Shown in pieces: positions 23,170-36,900 of a stretch of 64,000 nt of DNA. The notes under the pieces are model-generated. The model had not been told where the DNA came from, made no database searches, and saw nothing but the letters and a program-made list of their open reading frames with translations. This DNA comes from Pomacea canaliculata (taxonomy: Eukaryota > Mollusca > Gastropoda > Architaenioglossa > Ampullariidae), in assembly GCF_003073045.1 (NCBI RefSeq), contig NC_037592.1:15953844-16017843 (forward strand), given 5' to 3'. Position numbers and translations under genes: made by a program. Numbering within the stretch: the stretch's first letter is position 1; each line of letters begins with the position of its first letter.

Positions 23170-26100
23170 TGGTGTCAGAAGTGAGCAGCAAAGTGCTAGC
23201 TGTGTGATTTCTCCAGAAACTTTCAGGTGGGCACGTTTTTCTCATTTTGAAATATTGCGTCGTACGTTCGCAAAGTGACATTTCTCGCAAGATGGCGGAG
23301 ACACATCAGAGAAAACACTTCACTGCAAACGTTCCGGTTCCCTCGAAGCTGGATTTGTCTTCTAACATTGAAGTAAATTGGAAAAAATTTATTCGTCAGT
23401 GGCAGAACTATGAGGTAGCTACGCGCCTTGATAAAGAAGATTCAGCTTATCGTTGTGCAGTTCTATTAGCTTGCATTGGTGAGGACGCACAAGAAATCTA
23501 CGAAGGATTGTCCTTTGCAGAAGGGGAGAACGACAAAGATATTCAGACTGTCATCGACAAGTTCAACGACTTTTGTTTGGGTAGCACACATGAGGTGTAT
23601 GAGAGCTACAAGTTTCATAGCCGAAACCAAAACAAAGATGAGTCAGTTGATACTTACGTCGCAGTTTTACGCAAGTTAGCAAAATCATGTGATTTCAAGG
23701 ATGTTGACCGCATGATTCGTGACAGACTTGTGATCGGTGTTCAAGATGACACTATGCGTGAAAAATTGTTGCAGAAGAAAACACTCAAGCTTCCAGAAGC
23801 AATAGAAATTTGCAGAGCTCATGAGACGTCCAAGACTCAAGCACACTCGATGTTGGCAAGCAACAGCGAGAATACAGTTGAGAAAACCATCAACAAGATT
23901 CAGAAAGGTCAGCGAAAAGTTCGTTGCGGTACGAAGCCAGGTCTTCGGGGAAAACCAGAGACTAAGCCATGCTCTCGATGCGGAAAAGGTTCCCACAACA
24001 GAGATGGTTGTCCTGCAAAGAACGCTAAATGCAGAAAATGTTCCAAGATTGGTCACTACGCTGCAGTCTGTCGCTCTTCAGGTTCTTCTAAGATTCACAC
24101 AGTGGAAGAGGAAGAAGAAGACGAAGAAGCTTACATGGGTATGATTGTAGGCAGTGTGACAACAGATCCTTGGAAAGTCAGTCTCCTGATGGAAGACACA
24201 GAGAATGTATTTAAGCTTGACACCGGAGCTGATGTTACCGTCGTACCTCAGACAGCAGTTCCAGCAGCCAAGCGACCATTGCAGAAAGTGCGCAAGAAAC
24301 TGTATGGTCCAGGTCGTGTTGAGATAGCTGTGGAAGGCATGTTCAAGGCAAAACTGACATACAAGAATGTCTCTACACTGCAAGATGTGTATGTCGTAAA
24401 AACACTTGAAGAACCATTGCTAGGTCGACCAGCCATTACAGCGTTGAAGTTGATTGAGAGAATCAACACAGTTATAGAAGACCACGAAAACAGTACAAGG
24501 AAGAATTCCCAAAACTCTTCAGAGGACTAGGAAGTCTACAAGATCCTTACAAGATTCGTCTGAAAGAACAAGCTGTTCCATATGCAGTAGCAGCTCCAAG
24601 ACGCTTACCTTTGCCCTTGAAACAGAAAGTCAAGGCAGAATTGGATCAACTTGAAGAACAGGGAGTGATTCGCACAGTCACCAAGCCCAGTGATTGGTGC
24701 GCCCCAATAGTAGTGGTGCCCAAGAGCGACGAGAGAGTCAGAATCTGCGTCGATCTGAGCAAACTAAATGAAGCAGTTCGCAGAGAGAACTACCCGTTAC
24801 CGTCAACAGATGAACTGTTAGCCCAGCTGTCAGGAGCAAAAATGTTCACAAAGCTTGATTGCAAAAAGGGTTTCCATCAACTTCCACTGGATGAAGGAAG
24901 TCAGGAGTTAACAACCTTCATCACACCTTTTGGAAGGTACTGTTATACACGCTTACCCTTCGGGATAAGTTCAGGGCCAGAAGTATTTCAACGACGAATG
25001 TCTCAACTTCTGGCGAACCATGAAAACGTCATTTGTGACATTGACGACCTGCTCATTTTCGGTAAGAACAAGCAAGAACATGATCGTTACTTGAAGAAAG
25101 TGATGTCGACGCTTCAAGAAGCGGGCATTACCCTGAACGATGAGAAGTGCCAGTTTGCCAAAGAGAAGATATCCTTTCTCGGGCACATCATCTCGAAAGA
25201 TGGGATTGCCATCGACCCAGAGAAACTGTCTGCTGTGAAGAATTTTCCCAAGCCAGAGAACATTTCTGATCTCAGAAGATTGTTAGGAATGGTTAACCAC
25301 GTTGCGAAGTTTGCAGGCCCTAACCTCGCAAACGACAGCAAACCGCTACGTGACCTGCTCAAGAAAAACATAGAGTGGTGTTGGGACACTGCTCAAGAAA
25401 CATCGTTTGAGAAGATTAAGAAACAGCTGACTGAAGCTCCAGTGTTGGCACACTATGGTACTGACAAAACGACCGTCGTCTCAACAGATGCTTCATCTTT
25501 CGGTCTCGGTGCAGTATTACTTCAGAAACAGTCAGATGGTCACCTCAAGCCAGTTTTCTACGCATCAAGAAGTATGACGGAAACTGAGCGCAGGTACGCG
25601 CAAGTTGAGCGTGAAGCACTCGCAGTGACTTGGGCGTGTGAAAAGTTCTGTGACTACATCACAGGACTTCGTGATCTGACAATCGAAACTGACCACAAGC
25701 CACTATTGGCTCTACTGAAAACAAAGAACCTTGAAGATCTACCTCCGAGAATTCAGAGATTCCGGATGCGCCTGATGAGGTTCAAGTACAACATTGTCTA
25801 CACAAAAGGCAAGAATCTCGTGACTGCTGACACACTCTCACGAGCCCAGTAAGAAACACTCAGAAAGATGAGAGAAGTGAAGAAGAAGAGATCTTCATCA
25901 AGCAAGTGATTCAGAGCTTGCCAGCCAGTGAAAAACGCATCGAAGAAATCAAGAATGAGACTGCAAGAGATACTGTTTGTAAGACAGTGCTGTATTATCT
26001 CCACAATGGATGGCCACGTTCTAGTCCAGAACATGAAGAACTGAAAGCGTTTTGGACAGTACGTTCAGAAGTCACAGAACATGAAGGACTTCTTCTCTAC

Positions 26101-27398
26101 AGATCAAGACTGATCATCCCTGAAGTACTGAGAACAGACATTCTCCACAGACTTCACATTGGACATCAAGGCATCGTAAAATGTCGTGCCTTGGCCAGAG
26201 AGAGCGTTTGGTGGCCAAAGCTTTCTCAGCAGATAGAGTCCATGGTACAGAAGTGCACAATTTGCATCAAGGAGAGGCCAATTCCCCCTGAGCCACTCAT
26301 TCCCTCTGTCACACCAGCATTCCCTTGGCAGAAAGTTGGCATGGACATCTTTGAACTGAAAAAAAAAACAGTACTTACTGTGGTGGACTATTATTCACGT
26401 TATATTGAGTTGGCACACCTAAAGAATACTTCGGCGGAAACAGTCATCAACCATGTTAAGAGCATATTTTCCCGCCATGGAATTCCACAAATTGTCATCT
26501 CAGACAACGGCCCGCAGTTCTCCAGCAAGCAGTTCCAAACGTTCGCTCAACAGTACGAGTTCACTCACACAACAAGCAGCCCGTACTATCCACAAGCGAA
26601 TGGCGAAGCCGAACGCGCCGTTCAAACTGTGAAATCAATCCTGAAGAAGGCAGATGATCCTTATTTAGCGATTCTCACATATCGCGCTACGCCACTTCAG
26701 CAAGGTCTCAGTCCAGCAGAACTGTTGTTCGGGAGAAGACTACGCACCATGGTCCCCACAATACCATCTCAGTTTTCCGAGAAAAAGGAAAAAGAAAGGA
26801 AGGACTTTCATAAGAAAGACGAGATGCAGAAGTTGAAACATAAACAGAACTTCGACAGAGCACACCGTGCCAGACCAGCCGCTGAGTTGGAACCAGGTCA
26901 GCCAGTTTGGGTGAAGCCAACCCAGACACCAGGGACGATCATCAAGTCTCTGCCCAACAGGTCATATGAGGTAGAGACTCCCTACGGTCGCCAACGACGC
27001 AACCGCCGTCTCTTGATTCCCAGAGATCCCAATCCCGAGAATCCCAGACCTATCCCAAAGACTCTGTCGTCCCTTATTCCAACAAACCCAAAGTCCGAAG
27101 AGGATCCCGACCCCTTGTCTGGTCTACACTCAGATGATCCAGACGTTACTGTTGACAATCCAGAGCCATGTCCAGGAGCCGCAGCCAGGAAGGTGCCAGC
27201 GTCCAAAGTCATCGCTCCTCCAGACCAGCCTGTCAAGACTACCAAGAGTGGTCGCATCATCAAGATCCCACAGAGACTTGACTTGTAAATGATTGACTCG
27301 AATCAAACGCACATAGACTTGAATAGGAAATTCAAGAATATTAAAATTAATGTTAATTAAGTTATATTGAAACAATGTCCATTTTAAAGAAAGGGAGA

Positions 27399-27577
27399 TG
27401 TGACATAAGGCAAGTGTTGGCCTTATTCCCAAAATGAACAATACGTAAAAGGTTTAGTTCCGGAGGAGATTTAAATATACTTGGGCGGGAGCCGACATGA
27501 AGCTGTCTCTTGTGTGTTTTCTAACTGGACAGTTTAATGAGTGCCACCTCTAATACCCACAAACCAATAACACAACA
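27399..27577 (+). repeat. Right LTR of the Ty3/gypsy element
   Basis: Same sequence as the left LTR as far as I can compare by eye, followed directly by the TATGC target duplicate. Confidence 0.93.
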
Positions 27578-27582
27578 TATGC

Positions 27583-28718
27583 CATCTGTGTGACAAGTCT
27601 TTTACGTGAGAGAAAAAGTCGATACAGACTCTCGGTTTAGGCTTCACGTGGACACGCGAAGAAGGACACAATAAACAGTACTTTTTGTGCATAAATAAAT
27701 TATATTGCAGAAAAGATGCCAAAAGTGCGAACCAACCTACAATTTCCATTCCCAGAGGAGTGATTAACATGAAAGAAGATGTATGGCTGCTAAAAGCATG
27801 CGTGTCTATGGTAATGGAATATGTTCCGTTCTGCGGAAGAAACAAAAATCCGTATTCCGTTCTTCGATGGACGTTGTAATGTGGCTGCAAGTGCTGCAGC
27901 ATGAGGACTACTTATGTCTGTGCCCCCGGAGACAGATTATAGCAGCTTCAGACGAGATTCAGCGAGCTTGTTAATAAAATATAAAGATCATGCAGTACAT
28001 CGATTGATAACAATCACACTACACGTATTTTTAACAACAATGCTGTACAATCCATTGTTACACAAAAATTTATAGGAATTAAGATGCGTGCTTAGAACAC
28101 AGCAATTGTTCACAGTGAATTTTAGCACGCAGACATAATTTAATGGTTATTGTTTGTATCAGCGTTCGTTTGGGTGTGAACAAGTGCGGGCACGCACGTA
28201 TAGCTGATCGTCTGTGATTCAATGATCGCATTAAACAAATAAAAATCTCATTAATTAAAATTGGACTTCCCCTTTCTCTACAAAGCGATTAACACATCAT
28301 TGATCGAGCTTAACACAATATCACTGTACCTGTCAGCTTACTTTTTATTGCCGTATCTGAACAAAACCATATCCTGAATGAATATATGATAACTCATCAG
28401 CGGCCTATGAGGGTTTTGATAAGCGGAAAATGTTCGTAGATTTGATGATAAACATACCGATAAATACATACTAAAACATTTAGTGGTGTTGGAGACCCGT
28501 GCGCGAGCTCTAGGTAAAGAGAGTGAAGACGATTGTCGTTTCTTGCTGATATCGCACACCTTCCTCTTGCATTCCGAATAAACAAAGATTGTTAAAATAA
28601 ATTACAAATCAATAATATGATGATATTAGATAAAAAGGACTGGGAACATATACTCGTCTTTTTTTAGAAATAGATACGCAACAGTAAAGCGCTCAATAAT
28701 GTTGTGTATTAAAGGGAA
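27583..28718. other. Intergenic DNA between the LTR element and the HSDL1-like gene
   Basis: AT-rich sequence without a supported gene. The promoter of the HSDL1-like gene should lie near the right end. I see no clear core element. Confidence 0.5.
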
Positions 28719-28775
28719 ATGACTCTTACAGAAAAACTCTCTAAAGAGAAACCAGCAAAAGCGAAGGCAACCAAC

Positions 28776-31700
28776 ATGGCAGCAGTCGACAGCTTTGAAC
28801 TTCTGTGGAGAGAGATATCCAAGGTTTTTTCTGATGTTAGAGATGCTCTTGCATTTGTAGGCGCCTACTATCTTGCTAGACGATCAATCACTGTGGCAGG
28901 ACACATAGCAAATGCTTTCTACGTTCATCTTTACAGCAAAGTGGTGGATGAAATGGATTTCGTAAAGAGATACGGGCCATGGGCAGGTGAGATATCGAAA
29001 GTTAATTGTAGACTTTCGGTCACACAAGGTACTTAGGAATATAATTCATCATTTTAAAAATTAAGATAACCAATGGATGAAGTTGATTTCGCAAATAGAA
29101 ACGGGCCATGGGCAGGTGAGATATCGAAAATTGATTGTAGACTTTCGGTCATACAAGGTACTTAGAAATTAAGATAAGCGATGGTAATCTGAGTTTTATT
29201 TACATTCTCTGCTAGGTTTTACAACTTGTTGGTCTGTAGGTTTGAAGCAGAAGAAAAATAGTCTGAAGATAAGTTTACAACATACTCTGCATTAGGGACT
29301 TGGATGCTGTTTGCATATGCATTCACATTGGTATTTATGCATCTTATTATAAAGTGAGTGAGGTGTGGTGCCAGTCTAGGACTAGGAGATACGGTATGAA
29401 TGCAGGCTTAAACAAATTGCTCTTTGACCTAGGAGGCAGATCAGATAGTATAATGTGCAGGTAGATTTAAGAAATTTGTGTACTATCCAAAACTGGTAGA
29501 GCAGAGATACATGCGTATTCGCATTTATGTTTTGCATTGCTTTCAAAGCATTGTGTTCTTGTGCTTACTGCTGTACACCAAAATAAATGCAGTGGGTTTT
29601 AGGAACACCAAAAATCTGATCAAAATCTAGACAATGCAAGACGTAACTGAAAATGTAAAAAAAAAAATTCTATTACATTATTGTAGAAAGACAGGTTTGA
29701 ATGCTTATATAGTGGTATTGTTGGTTACAGAACATTGGTACAACACTTTTAATAGGTTCTCTTCTGTGATTAATTTCGTTGCTCAAAACATTAGAATAAG
29801 TGTGCGGCTTCATAGTTAAATACTATATCCAGCCATGGTCTTTTATGTATTTAGATAATTAAAGCACTTTTGTATTTGAAGATGCTGGTGCTCTGTTGAC
29901 AGTTATCACAGGCGGCAGTGATGGCATAGGGAAAGCCTATGCACAAGAGTTGGCCAGGAATGGACTGAATGTCTTGCTTATTAGCAAAGAGGAAAGAAAG
30001 CTGATGAAAACAGCCAAAGAAATTGGTAAAATAGACTTTTTAGATTTTTCATATGTACTTGAAGTATTGTTACAGTAATGTACTTTTTGTGAGATAGATC
30101 AATAACCTTTTTGTTCACTTTTCTAGTGACATATTTTCTAAAATTGTATTTGTGATCTAATACCGGAAAAACCTCCAATAAAACAACCTCAAGTGTGTTT
30201 TGCATAACTTACATTGAATACATCATCAGTTCCTAAGCCCTGCTTAGTTAACCTTAACCCTATGATATTACACCCAAGTGTCCTCAAGAATGGTTTATTT
30301 GTTAGGCCTTTGGGCCCATTCAAAAGGGTTGGCATACAGCATAGTTCACGGAAAAAATACAATACACTATAGATGAAAAATGTCTTTAGCATAGAATAGA
30401 ATGTCTTCCATTCTTGTCAGTCACAATCAATTATTCTTTGTTTAAAACATTTAACAAAATTGCTTACTGTTTCCACTCCTCAGTTAGCCAGACATGTCCA
30501 AAACCATATCTAAGTAAAAGCAGCTTGATTTCAGATATCCAGTTTTGCTTCCCATTCAGTCCAGTCATTATAACATTTTGTAAGCTCTCCATGGAAGTCT
30601 TTATTGCTCCATCCTTGTTATTTTTATCCAGTATCTTACACAACTTATGCATACACATTCTCTTATAATAATTGTGAGTGTGTAGAACACATTTACTGTA
30701 TTGTGGCTATGTCCAAACTATAAACAAAGTCAAAATCAGTATGTTGACCCACCTTTCTTTTAGAAGAAATGTTATATCTAGTAGCCATTCTGTATTACAT
30801 ATTTTTAGATTGATTTTTTAATTACATTAATTAAGTAAAATGTTTTAATTCTCTGCCAAAACATATTGTGTTTTTACTCTCCAGAAGAGACATTCTCAGT
30901 CAAAGCTGAATATATCTGTGTGGACTTTGCTACTGAAGACAGCATCTATGAAGCCATTAAGAATAAGATTGCTGACAAAGAGATTGGCATCCTAGGTAAT
31001 ATGATGTTGCATAGCCTTTATTCCTTTTTTTTTTTTTTTTCAAATCTTTATTGTACTTAATTGTATTCCTTATTGGTTCACATGTGCCAAGAGCGATGCC
31101 ATTAGTTTTGATTGGTTTGTTATATCTTATTATTCTACTTTTTATGCCTTTGCTTTTCAGTGAACAATGTTGGTGTCATGTATGATTACCCTCAGATGTT
31201 TCTGGATGTACCAGAAAAGGTAAGTCTTACAGTTCTTATGGCCAATGAACTGTATGTTCTCTGAATGATCAAGATCTGTATTTTTTTGTTGTTGTGATGA
31301 TTGGTCTTTTAAAAAAGTTTATAAAACATACTGTTGATGTATTTTTGTCCTCATTTAAAAAAAAATTCTATTCCTTACTTACGAAAGAATGTTTTTCTGC
31401 CACCCAGAATCAAAGGGAAATCATTTGTATTCTGTATATTCAATTACTTATCATTACTCTTCTGGTTGTCACATCATTTTACAGCTGCATGTTACTTAGA
31501 GCTGTTAACAAACTCATTACACTTTCAGAATAGGTGGATGGAAACACACATTGCCAATTGTTTGATTAATTTTTTTTTCCTTTTCTTGCCTTATGGTAGT
31601 ATTACTCAAAAGGCATTGGAATTAGCGTTTTAACAATATTTTCTTGTGTATATTCACATAATGTTAGCTTTGTCATGTTTCATTTATTTTAAGGTATTAT

Positions 31701-33850
31701 ATGATAAACGATAAAAATGTAATTTACAAAACAGCCACAATTATCAGTCAACTGTACACCAGTAGCAGTATTTCTTTCATCACTTACCTAAAGCAATGCC
31801 AGATAATTTCAGATTTAAACTCATTATAGTGTGAACAGGGAAAAGAATTGTTTTTGAAGTTTAGTCAAATATGGAGGACATGTAAAACTTTTATTGAAGG
31901 AAATGTAACTGTTATTTGTATGAGTTAAACTATATAATGAACCACTGATATAGGATGATTTTACATGATATTTCATTTATAATATAGCCTTTAATGGTTT
32001 TGTTGTTACGTGTTCTTCCTCTACTTTTTATGCCTTTTTGCAGAAACTTTGGCAGCTGATCTTTGTTAATGTGGCAGCAGCAACTATGGTGAGCACATTT
32101 CTGTTGTTATATGGCACAGAGGAAAGTTGAAGCATAAAAGTGAAAAAAATTAGAAGTACCTCATATCTAACCTAAATGATGACCAGGCTGAAATTAGAAA
32201 ATTTGAACTTTATTTCTGAACTTAAAGCTTTTGTAAGCTAGTTTAAGTTGCTGTTGATCCCAGTTTTCATGTCCATTTATTCTTAATAATAAGCAGTAAG
32301 GGCCTATTGATGGCACTTGTCAAAATAACAAAAACATGATTTAAAGAAACATAGCAACAAATGAAACAGTACTCAAGGATTCCTAACTTGTATAATTTGT
32401 CTGTTTCAGATGACACACATGATTCTGCCTCAGATGGTTGAAAGGTAACCTTATTTATACTGCATTAAATGTTATATTGTCCAATCTAGATTTAGATCAA
32501 AATTACTTATGTATAGGTTTGTCATATGGTTGTTAATGTCATGCTAAGATTGCTACACCAGTTGTAGTTAAATGGTTGGCACATAAATTGAAAACATATA
32601 ATTCTTTGACTTTTAGATAATCAGTCATAAGTGATTTACACGAAAATGTTGTATGAGCTGTTTGTGTGCAGGAAGAAAGGTGCAGTAGTCATTGTATCAT
32701 CAGGGTCTTGTTCTCAGATTACTCCCCAGATGACTGTGTATGCAGCCACTAAGGTAGAGATGGCTTTGGATAGATTATACAATAATTCTGAGCTCACTTT
32801 TGAATAATTGTACCATTTGTTTCATTTTAAGTATTTATTAACACTGTTAATTAAGTAGTCTGTGATCAGTATTAACCTCCCTTTTTGAATTATTTATAAA
32901 TACAGATATATAATCCTTTTTATTCTGTTACTGTTAATTGTACTCTGTATGGTGTACTGCTGTTTCACCAGACACATGTGGCATAATAATATGAAGAAGG
33001 GTGCTAAAATACTTTTTCTAGGTTGTTGTAAGATGTACACTGAGAAACTTTACCTAAAATATCTTTATTAACTTGGCCGTTTTTTCAGACATACCTTGAT
33101 TACTTTTGCCGTGGCTTGGAGTATGAATACAAAGATAGTGGCATAACAGTACAGTGTCTTATGCCATTCTATGTGGCCACACAAATGACAAGCTTCAGCA
33201 AGACGCTGTCACGCACCAGCTTTTTCATCCCCTCAGCTCCTACCTTTGCACGAAGTGCTATCAGAACTCTTGGGTACTCATCACGAACAACAGGCTATTT
33301 TCCTCATACGCTACAGGTAGGTGTACAGAAAGCGACACAAAAATCAGGAAAAAAAAGCTTCTGAAGGTCCACAATAGTTATATCTGTTTCTAAATGGAAA
33401 ACTGCTGATAAAATTTGCAAGTTAAATAACTTCTTCATTCCTCTCATCACCACAATTTAAAAAAATAATGTTTTTTGAAAATCATAATATAATTGAAATC
33501 TAGCCACTTAGCAACTTGCTTGCTGTCTTTTAATTCTGTATTCATTCATTTCTTTTGTCCTAGCATTTAAGTCATGTTTTTTACAGTGTTGTCTGTTGAC
33601 CATTGTTTGTGTTTCTTCACTGTGTGATTATCAGCTCATTTATTAGTCTTTTGTACACATCTCATTGAGTTCATCTCCATGCAGGAAAATGCACTTGATG
33701 AATTTAATTATTATTATTTTTTTTTTTTTTTTGCCTGTGTAGCATTGGATTGCTATGATGTGCCCAGAGTGGCTCTGGAAGCGGGCAGCTTCAAGTCTGA
33801 ACACAGCATTACGAGAGCAAGCCAAGCTCCTACTGAAACAACATCCGTAA
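28776..33850 (+). CDS. HSDL1-like: HSDL1-like inactive-type hydroxysteroid dehydrogenase family (SDR) protein, 9 exons, complete
   Basis: Exons: 28776-28986, 29882-30025, 30885-30995, 31161-31219, 32044-32088, 32410-32444, 32672-32753, 33089-33316, 33743-33850. All junctions are GT-AG and in phase, giving 340 residues (human HSDL1 is about 330). The start at 28776 gives MAAVDSF, which matches the human N terminus. An in-frame ATG at 28719 would add 19 residues. The N-terminal region aligns with the human segment tied to mitochondrial location. SDR landmarks: cofactor motif TGGSDGIG at residues 80-87, NNVG at 157-160, the serine region SSGSC at 211-215, and Tyr225-x3-Lys229 (YAATK). The C-terminal PEWLW matches human HSDL1. 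The family is close to 17-beta-HSD12 and 3-ketoacyl reductases. The substrate is unknown, but the usual YxxxK dyad is present here, unlike in human HSDL1. Confidence 0.93.
28944..29165 (+). repeat. Tandem ~93 bp duplication of the HSDL1 exon 1 end and its splice donor
   Basis: Copy A is 28944-29036 and copy B is 29073-29165, offset by 129 bases. Each copy holds the last roughly 43 coding bases of exon 1 and the same GGGCAG|GTGAG donor (at 28987 and 29116), plus about 50 bases of intron. The coding part of copy B stays open and conservative ([15 protein letters not shown]), but I see no convincing acceptor in front of it. Copies differ at a handful of positions, so the duplication is not very recent. 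Confidence 0.9.
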
Positions 33851-33907
33851 TGGGTCATTACACATTTTAATGTTTTATTTTCTTGCTGTTTGTGCTGCTA
33901 GAATATG

Positions 33908-33913
33908 AATAAA
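33908..33913 (+). promoter_or_regulatory. Polyadenylation signal AATAAA of the HSDL1-like gene
   Basis: The hexamer lies 58 bases after the stop codon, so a very short 3' UTR is possible. Further signals may exist downstream. Confidence 0.5.
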
Positions 33914-36900
33914 TTGCAATATGGTAAAGTGAACTGATTGTGTAAATTTTCAGATTCTGAAAGTAAAGTTGTATGTAAATGATGATCATTTGCTGAAAAA
34001 ACTACATAGTGAAGTATGTATGAAATTATAATATTATGATTATGTAAACATCAACCTGTAAATAATATCTGGGGAACAATCTTTGTAGAGTTAACATGCA
34101 GTGGACAGAAAGCCTGGATATTGGTCAACAAATTAAAAGTGAATGAAACAAATAGCCTCTGCAAATAAATTGAAGCATGTCATCCTTCATGATCTTTATT
34201 TTCTCTAGGGCTGAAATCTTTCATGCTCAGACCATCTGAAATTAATCCATAAGCATGTCTTGAATATCATATCTTTGTCCATCTTGAGCTTTGCAGGATC
34301 AGTCACATCCAACCCTTCATGTCGGTTTCTGTCATCAAAAAGCTCATGTCTACTTTTGTGTTGTCCCAGCTGGATTATTGAAACTCTCTATTTGTTGATC
34401 TGCCTATCACCTGCTGGACGAACTTTAAAAAGCTGTTAAGTACTGTTCCACCCACTCCTCAGTTCTTCCCCTGTGCACTTTTTTGGTAAAGTTGTTAACT
34501 GTTTGCTGCTGCTTATGTTTATTGTTTTGTTTGACTGACTGTTTATTTTAAGTCTTTCATGTACAGCACATTGAGCTCATATCAACAGAAACAAATGTAC
34601 TTTACAAATTTTATATCAAAAGATGGTCATTGTTTGGAGTTTTTTTCACCTTTCATAACAATGTCATAACTAATGCAAATTTGTACAAATCTCTGTCTTG
34701 GTAAAACCAACAAGCAGTTATGATTTTGATTGTTCTTCCATCTCTTAAGAAACAACTGGGAATTGTGAAATGAAATGTGAATATTAAATTACAGTGTGAT
34801 TTTCAAAAAAATTTTTTGATGCATACTTAGTACTATGAATAGTAAGATGCAGGCAACGCAAGAATGAAAACTTAATGCACAAAAGTAATCTATTAAGGAC
34901 AATGATCTTTTTCCATTCCCTAGAACACATATTTTGTCGACCAAGTTTATGGAAATAACCATTTGTTGCACAGGATGTGTATAGTTTGTCTAAGATACAG
35001 CTGCAGTTTATGAATCCTGTTTTTGTGAATAAGAATGTTGATGCACATTTTATATCACATTTTATAGGTCGCCCTACTTTGGGGTGCATTTATTGCTCAG
35101 TATCTAAAGGCAATTGTGTAAATTTTACACAGTGAATACCTTTAAACATAGATGTTTTAAGAACTTAAATAGTTACACATTTATTGGAAAAGTAGATTTA
35201 AATTTCATCCAGTATCAATATCTTAGAGATTTCTGAAGAAAGTGTTAAATTATTTCTCCATTTTACATATAAAACATTGTCATTTGCTCGTGTGTACTAT
35301 TGTTCCATGACTGTTTCGTATACAAATTGGAGTTTTACTAAATGTGTGAGTGTTATTAATTAATGGAATGCTCATTTGTGAATTTGTACATGAATTTAAT
35401 GTACATTACTGAAATTTAAAGAGTATCTGAAAGAAAGCGAGAGAATTAGAGCAAATCATATGTATAACTGTTTAGATTGGCTACCTTATGCTTGTGTGAA
35501 TGCATTATCATATAATAATCAAGAATCCAAAGTCTTTCCTGGTGTGCTTTTATTAAATATGGATTTCACACTGTTTGTTTCTGTAAAAATGTGAGGGAAA
35601 GACATTTTGCTGAAGTTAAAGAACACAATTGGGAAATCTGGAAAAGAATATGTTTTAAAAGCAGGAGTTTCACAGAATTATTTATTTCACTTCAACTGTA
35701 ATCAGGAAATAGGTCACGAACACTTATGTTGTCACCTGCTGCTAAGGCTTCATAAAAATGCAATAAACCAGTTCTCTAAGAAACCTAAACTTTTACTCGC
35801 CCTTATTGTTACCTTATTTTAGTGAAGAGAGGGAATGAGACAGTTAAAATGAACGATATAACCATTTTGTTCTAATGTTGGTACCTCTGAGGGAAAAGTG
35901 GGAAAAGAGAGAAAGTGTGTGGAATAGAATTTAGGTTTGGGATAGTTGAAGGAATTAGTTTCCAGTTTTATCATCACATGTTATGAAAAAAAACTCTGCT
36001 TAGTTAAATGCCACGCTGTCAAAGTGCTTTGCTTGCCATCTCGGTTAGGTAAAATTGTCTTAGCTTGACCAAGAGCCTGAAGCAGTGTGCACAACGCTAC
36101 ACTATAGCTGAATGGTTAATGTGAAGCTATCAACTAAAGTATTCTTGTAACAAACATTTCAACTAAAAGCTAATCAGTTAAATTGTTTGGTTGATAAATT
36201 AAGACCATATCCTGTATACAAAATAGAGCTGTGATGTAACCCATAGCCTGTGTGGGACGCATGTCTAGGCCATGTGAAAGGTAGTCTCCCTTCCGCCGTC
36301 TCTACCTGCCCTGCACCTTGACCCTATGGCATTCTATTGCACAGGCAGGTCTACATTCCACTTGCATGGCTATGGAGCCTCCCTAAATGATTGTCAATGC
36401 CAAACCTCCGGCACCAGAGTTTGGTATGGGCATCTTCGCCGCGTGCGGGAGCATTTCAATTTATGCTGTTTATGGTCTCGTGTATATTGTGATGAGAGGG
36501 CGGTCCGGTGGCGCAACGGTTACCTATAAAGTGAGGGTTGGCTGTGCTGGGTTCAACTCTCGTCTCGGGCGCGCTGTTCTTTCTCTGCATGTGGCATCTG
36601 TTTACAGGCGTGGCTGCCTTGCCGTGATATAGCTTTAGTTGGGTTAGTACCAAGTTGGATTAGTTGGGTTGGATTGTACCGGACGAGCTGGTTTAAAACC
36701 CGTCGTTTTCTTGCTGACAACTCATTAAGGATTTTGTTATTGCCTAATTCCATGGAATGAATGAGCTGGTATTTTATTGAGTGGCATATGTTGGTGTGCG
36801 CACGGAAGACAAGCTGAAGGATCGACTGAACGGAACCAAAAGAACTTGGAGCTGTGCGGCCTAAAAGCCATACAATGACAGCGATGAACATGAAAACGAA

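Larger units (their letters stand above)
22992..27577 (+). mobile_element. Ty3/gypsy LTR retrotransposon, near full length, Mag-like group suggested
   Basis: About 4.6 kb with short LTRs at both ends, flanked by the 5-bp target duplication TATGC (22987-22991 and 27578-27582). A primer-binding-site-like TGGTGTCAGAAGTG follows the left LTR at 23170. A purine-rich tract (about 27386-27398) precedes the right LTR. Parts in order: a gag region from about 23.3 kb with CCHC-type knuckles near 23.97-24.07 kb (CRKCSKIGHYAAVC), an aspartic protease near 24.2 kb (LDTGADVTVVP), reverse transcriptase 24.6-25.3 kb (DIDDLLIFG), RNase H 25.4-25.8 kb, and an integrase with HHCC and DDE modules 26.1-26.7 kb. 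No envelope is seen. Coding looks nearly whole with about two breaks, one of which could be normal frame-changing for the family. Near-identical LTRs argue for a recent insertion. The Mag-like placement rests on RT motif style and is tentative. Confidence 0.93.
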
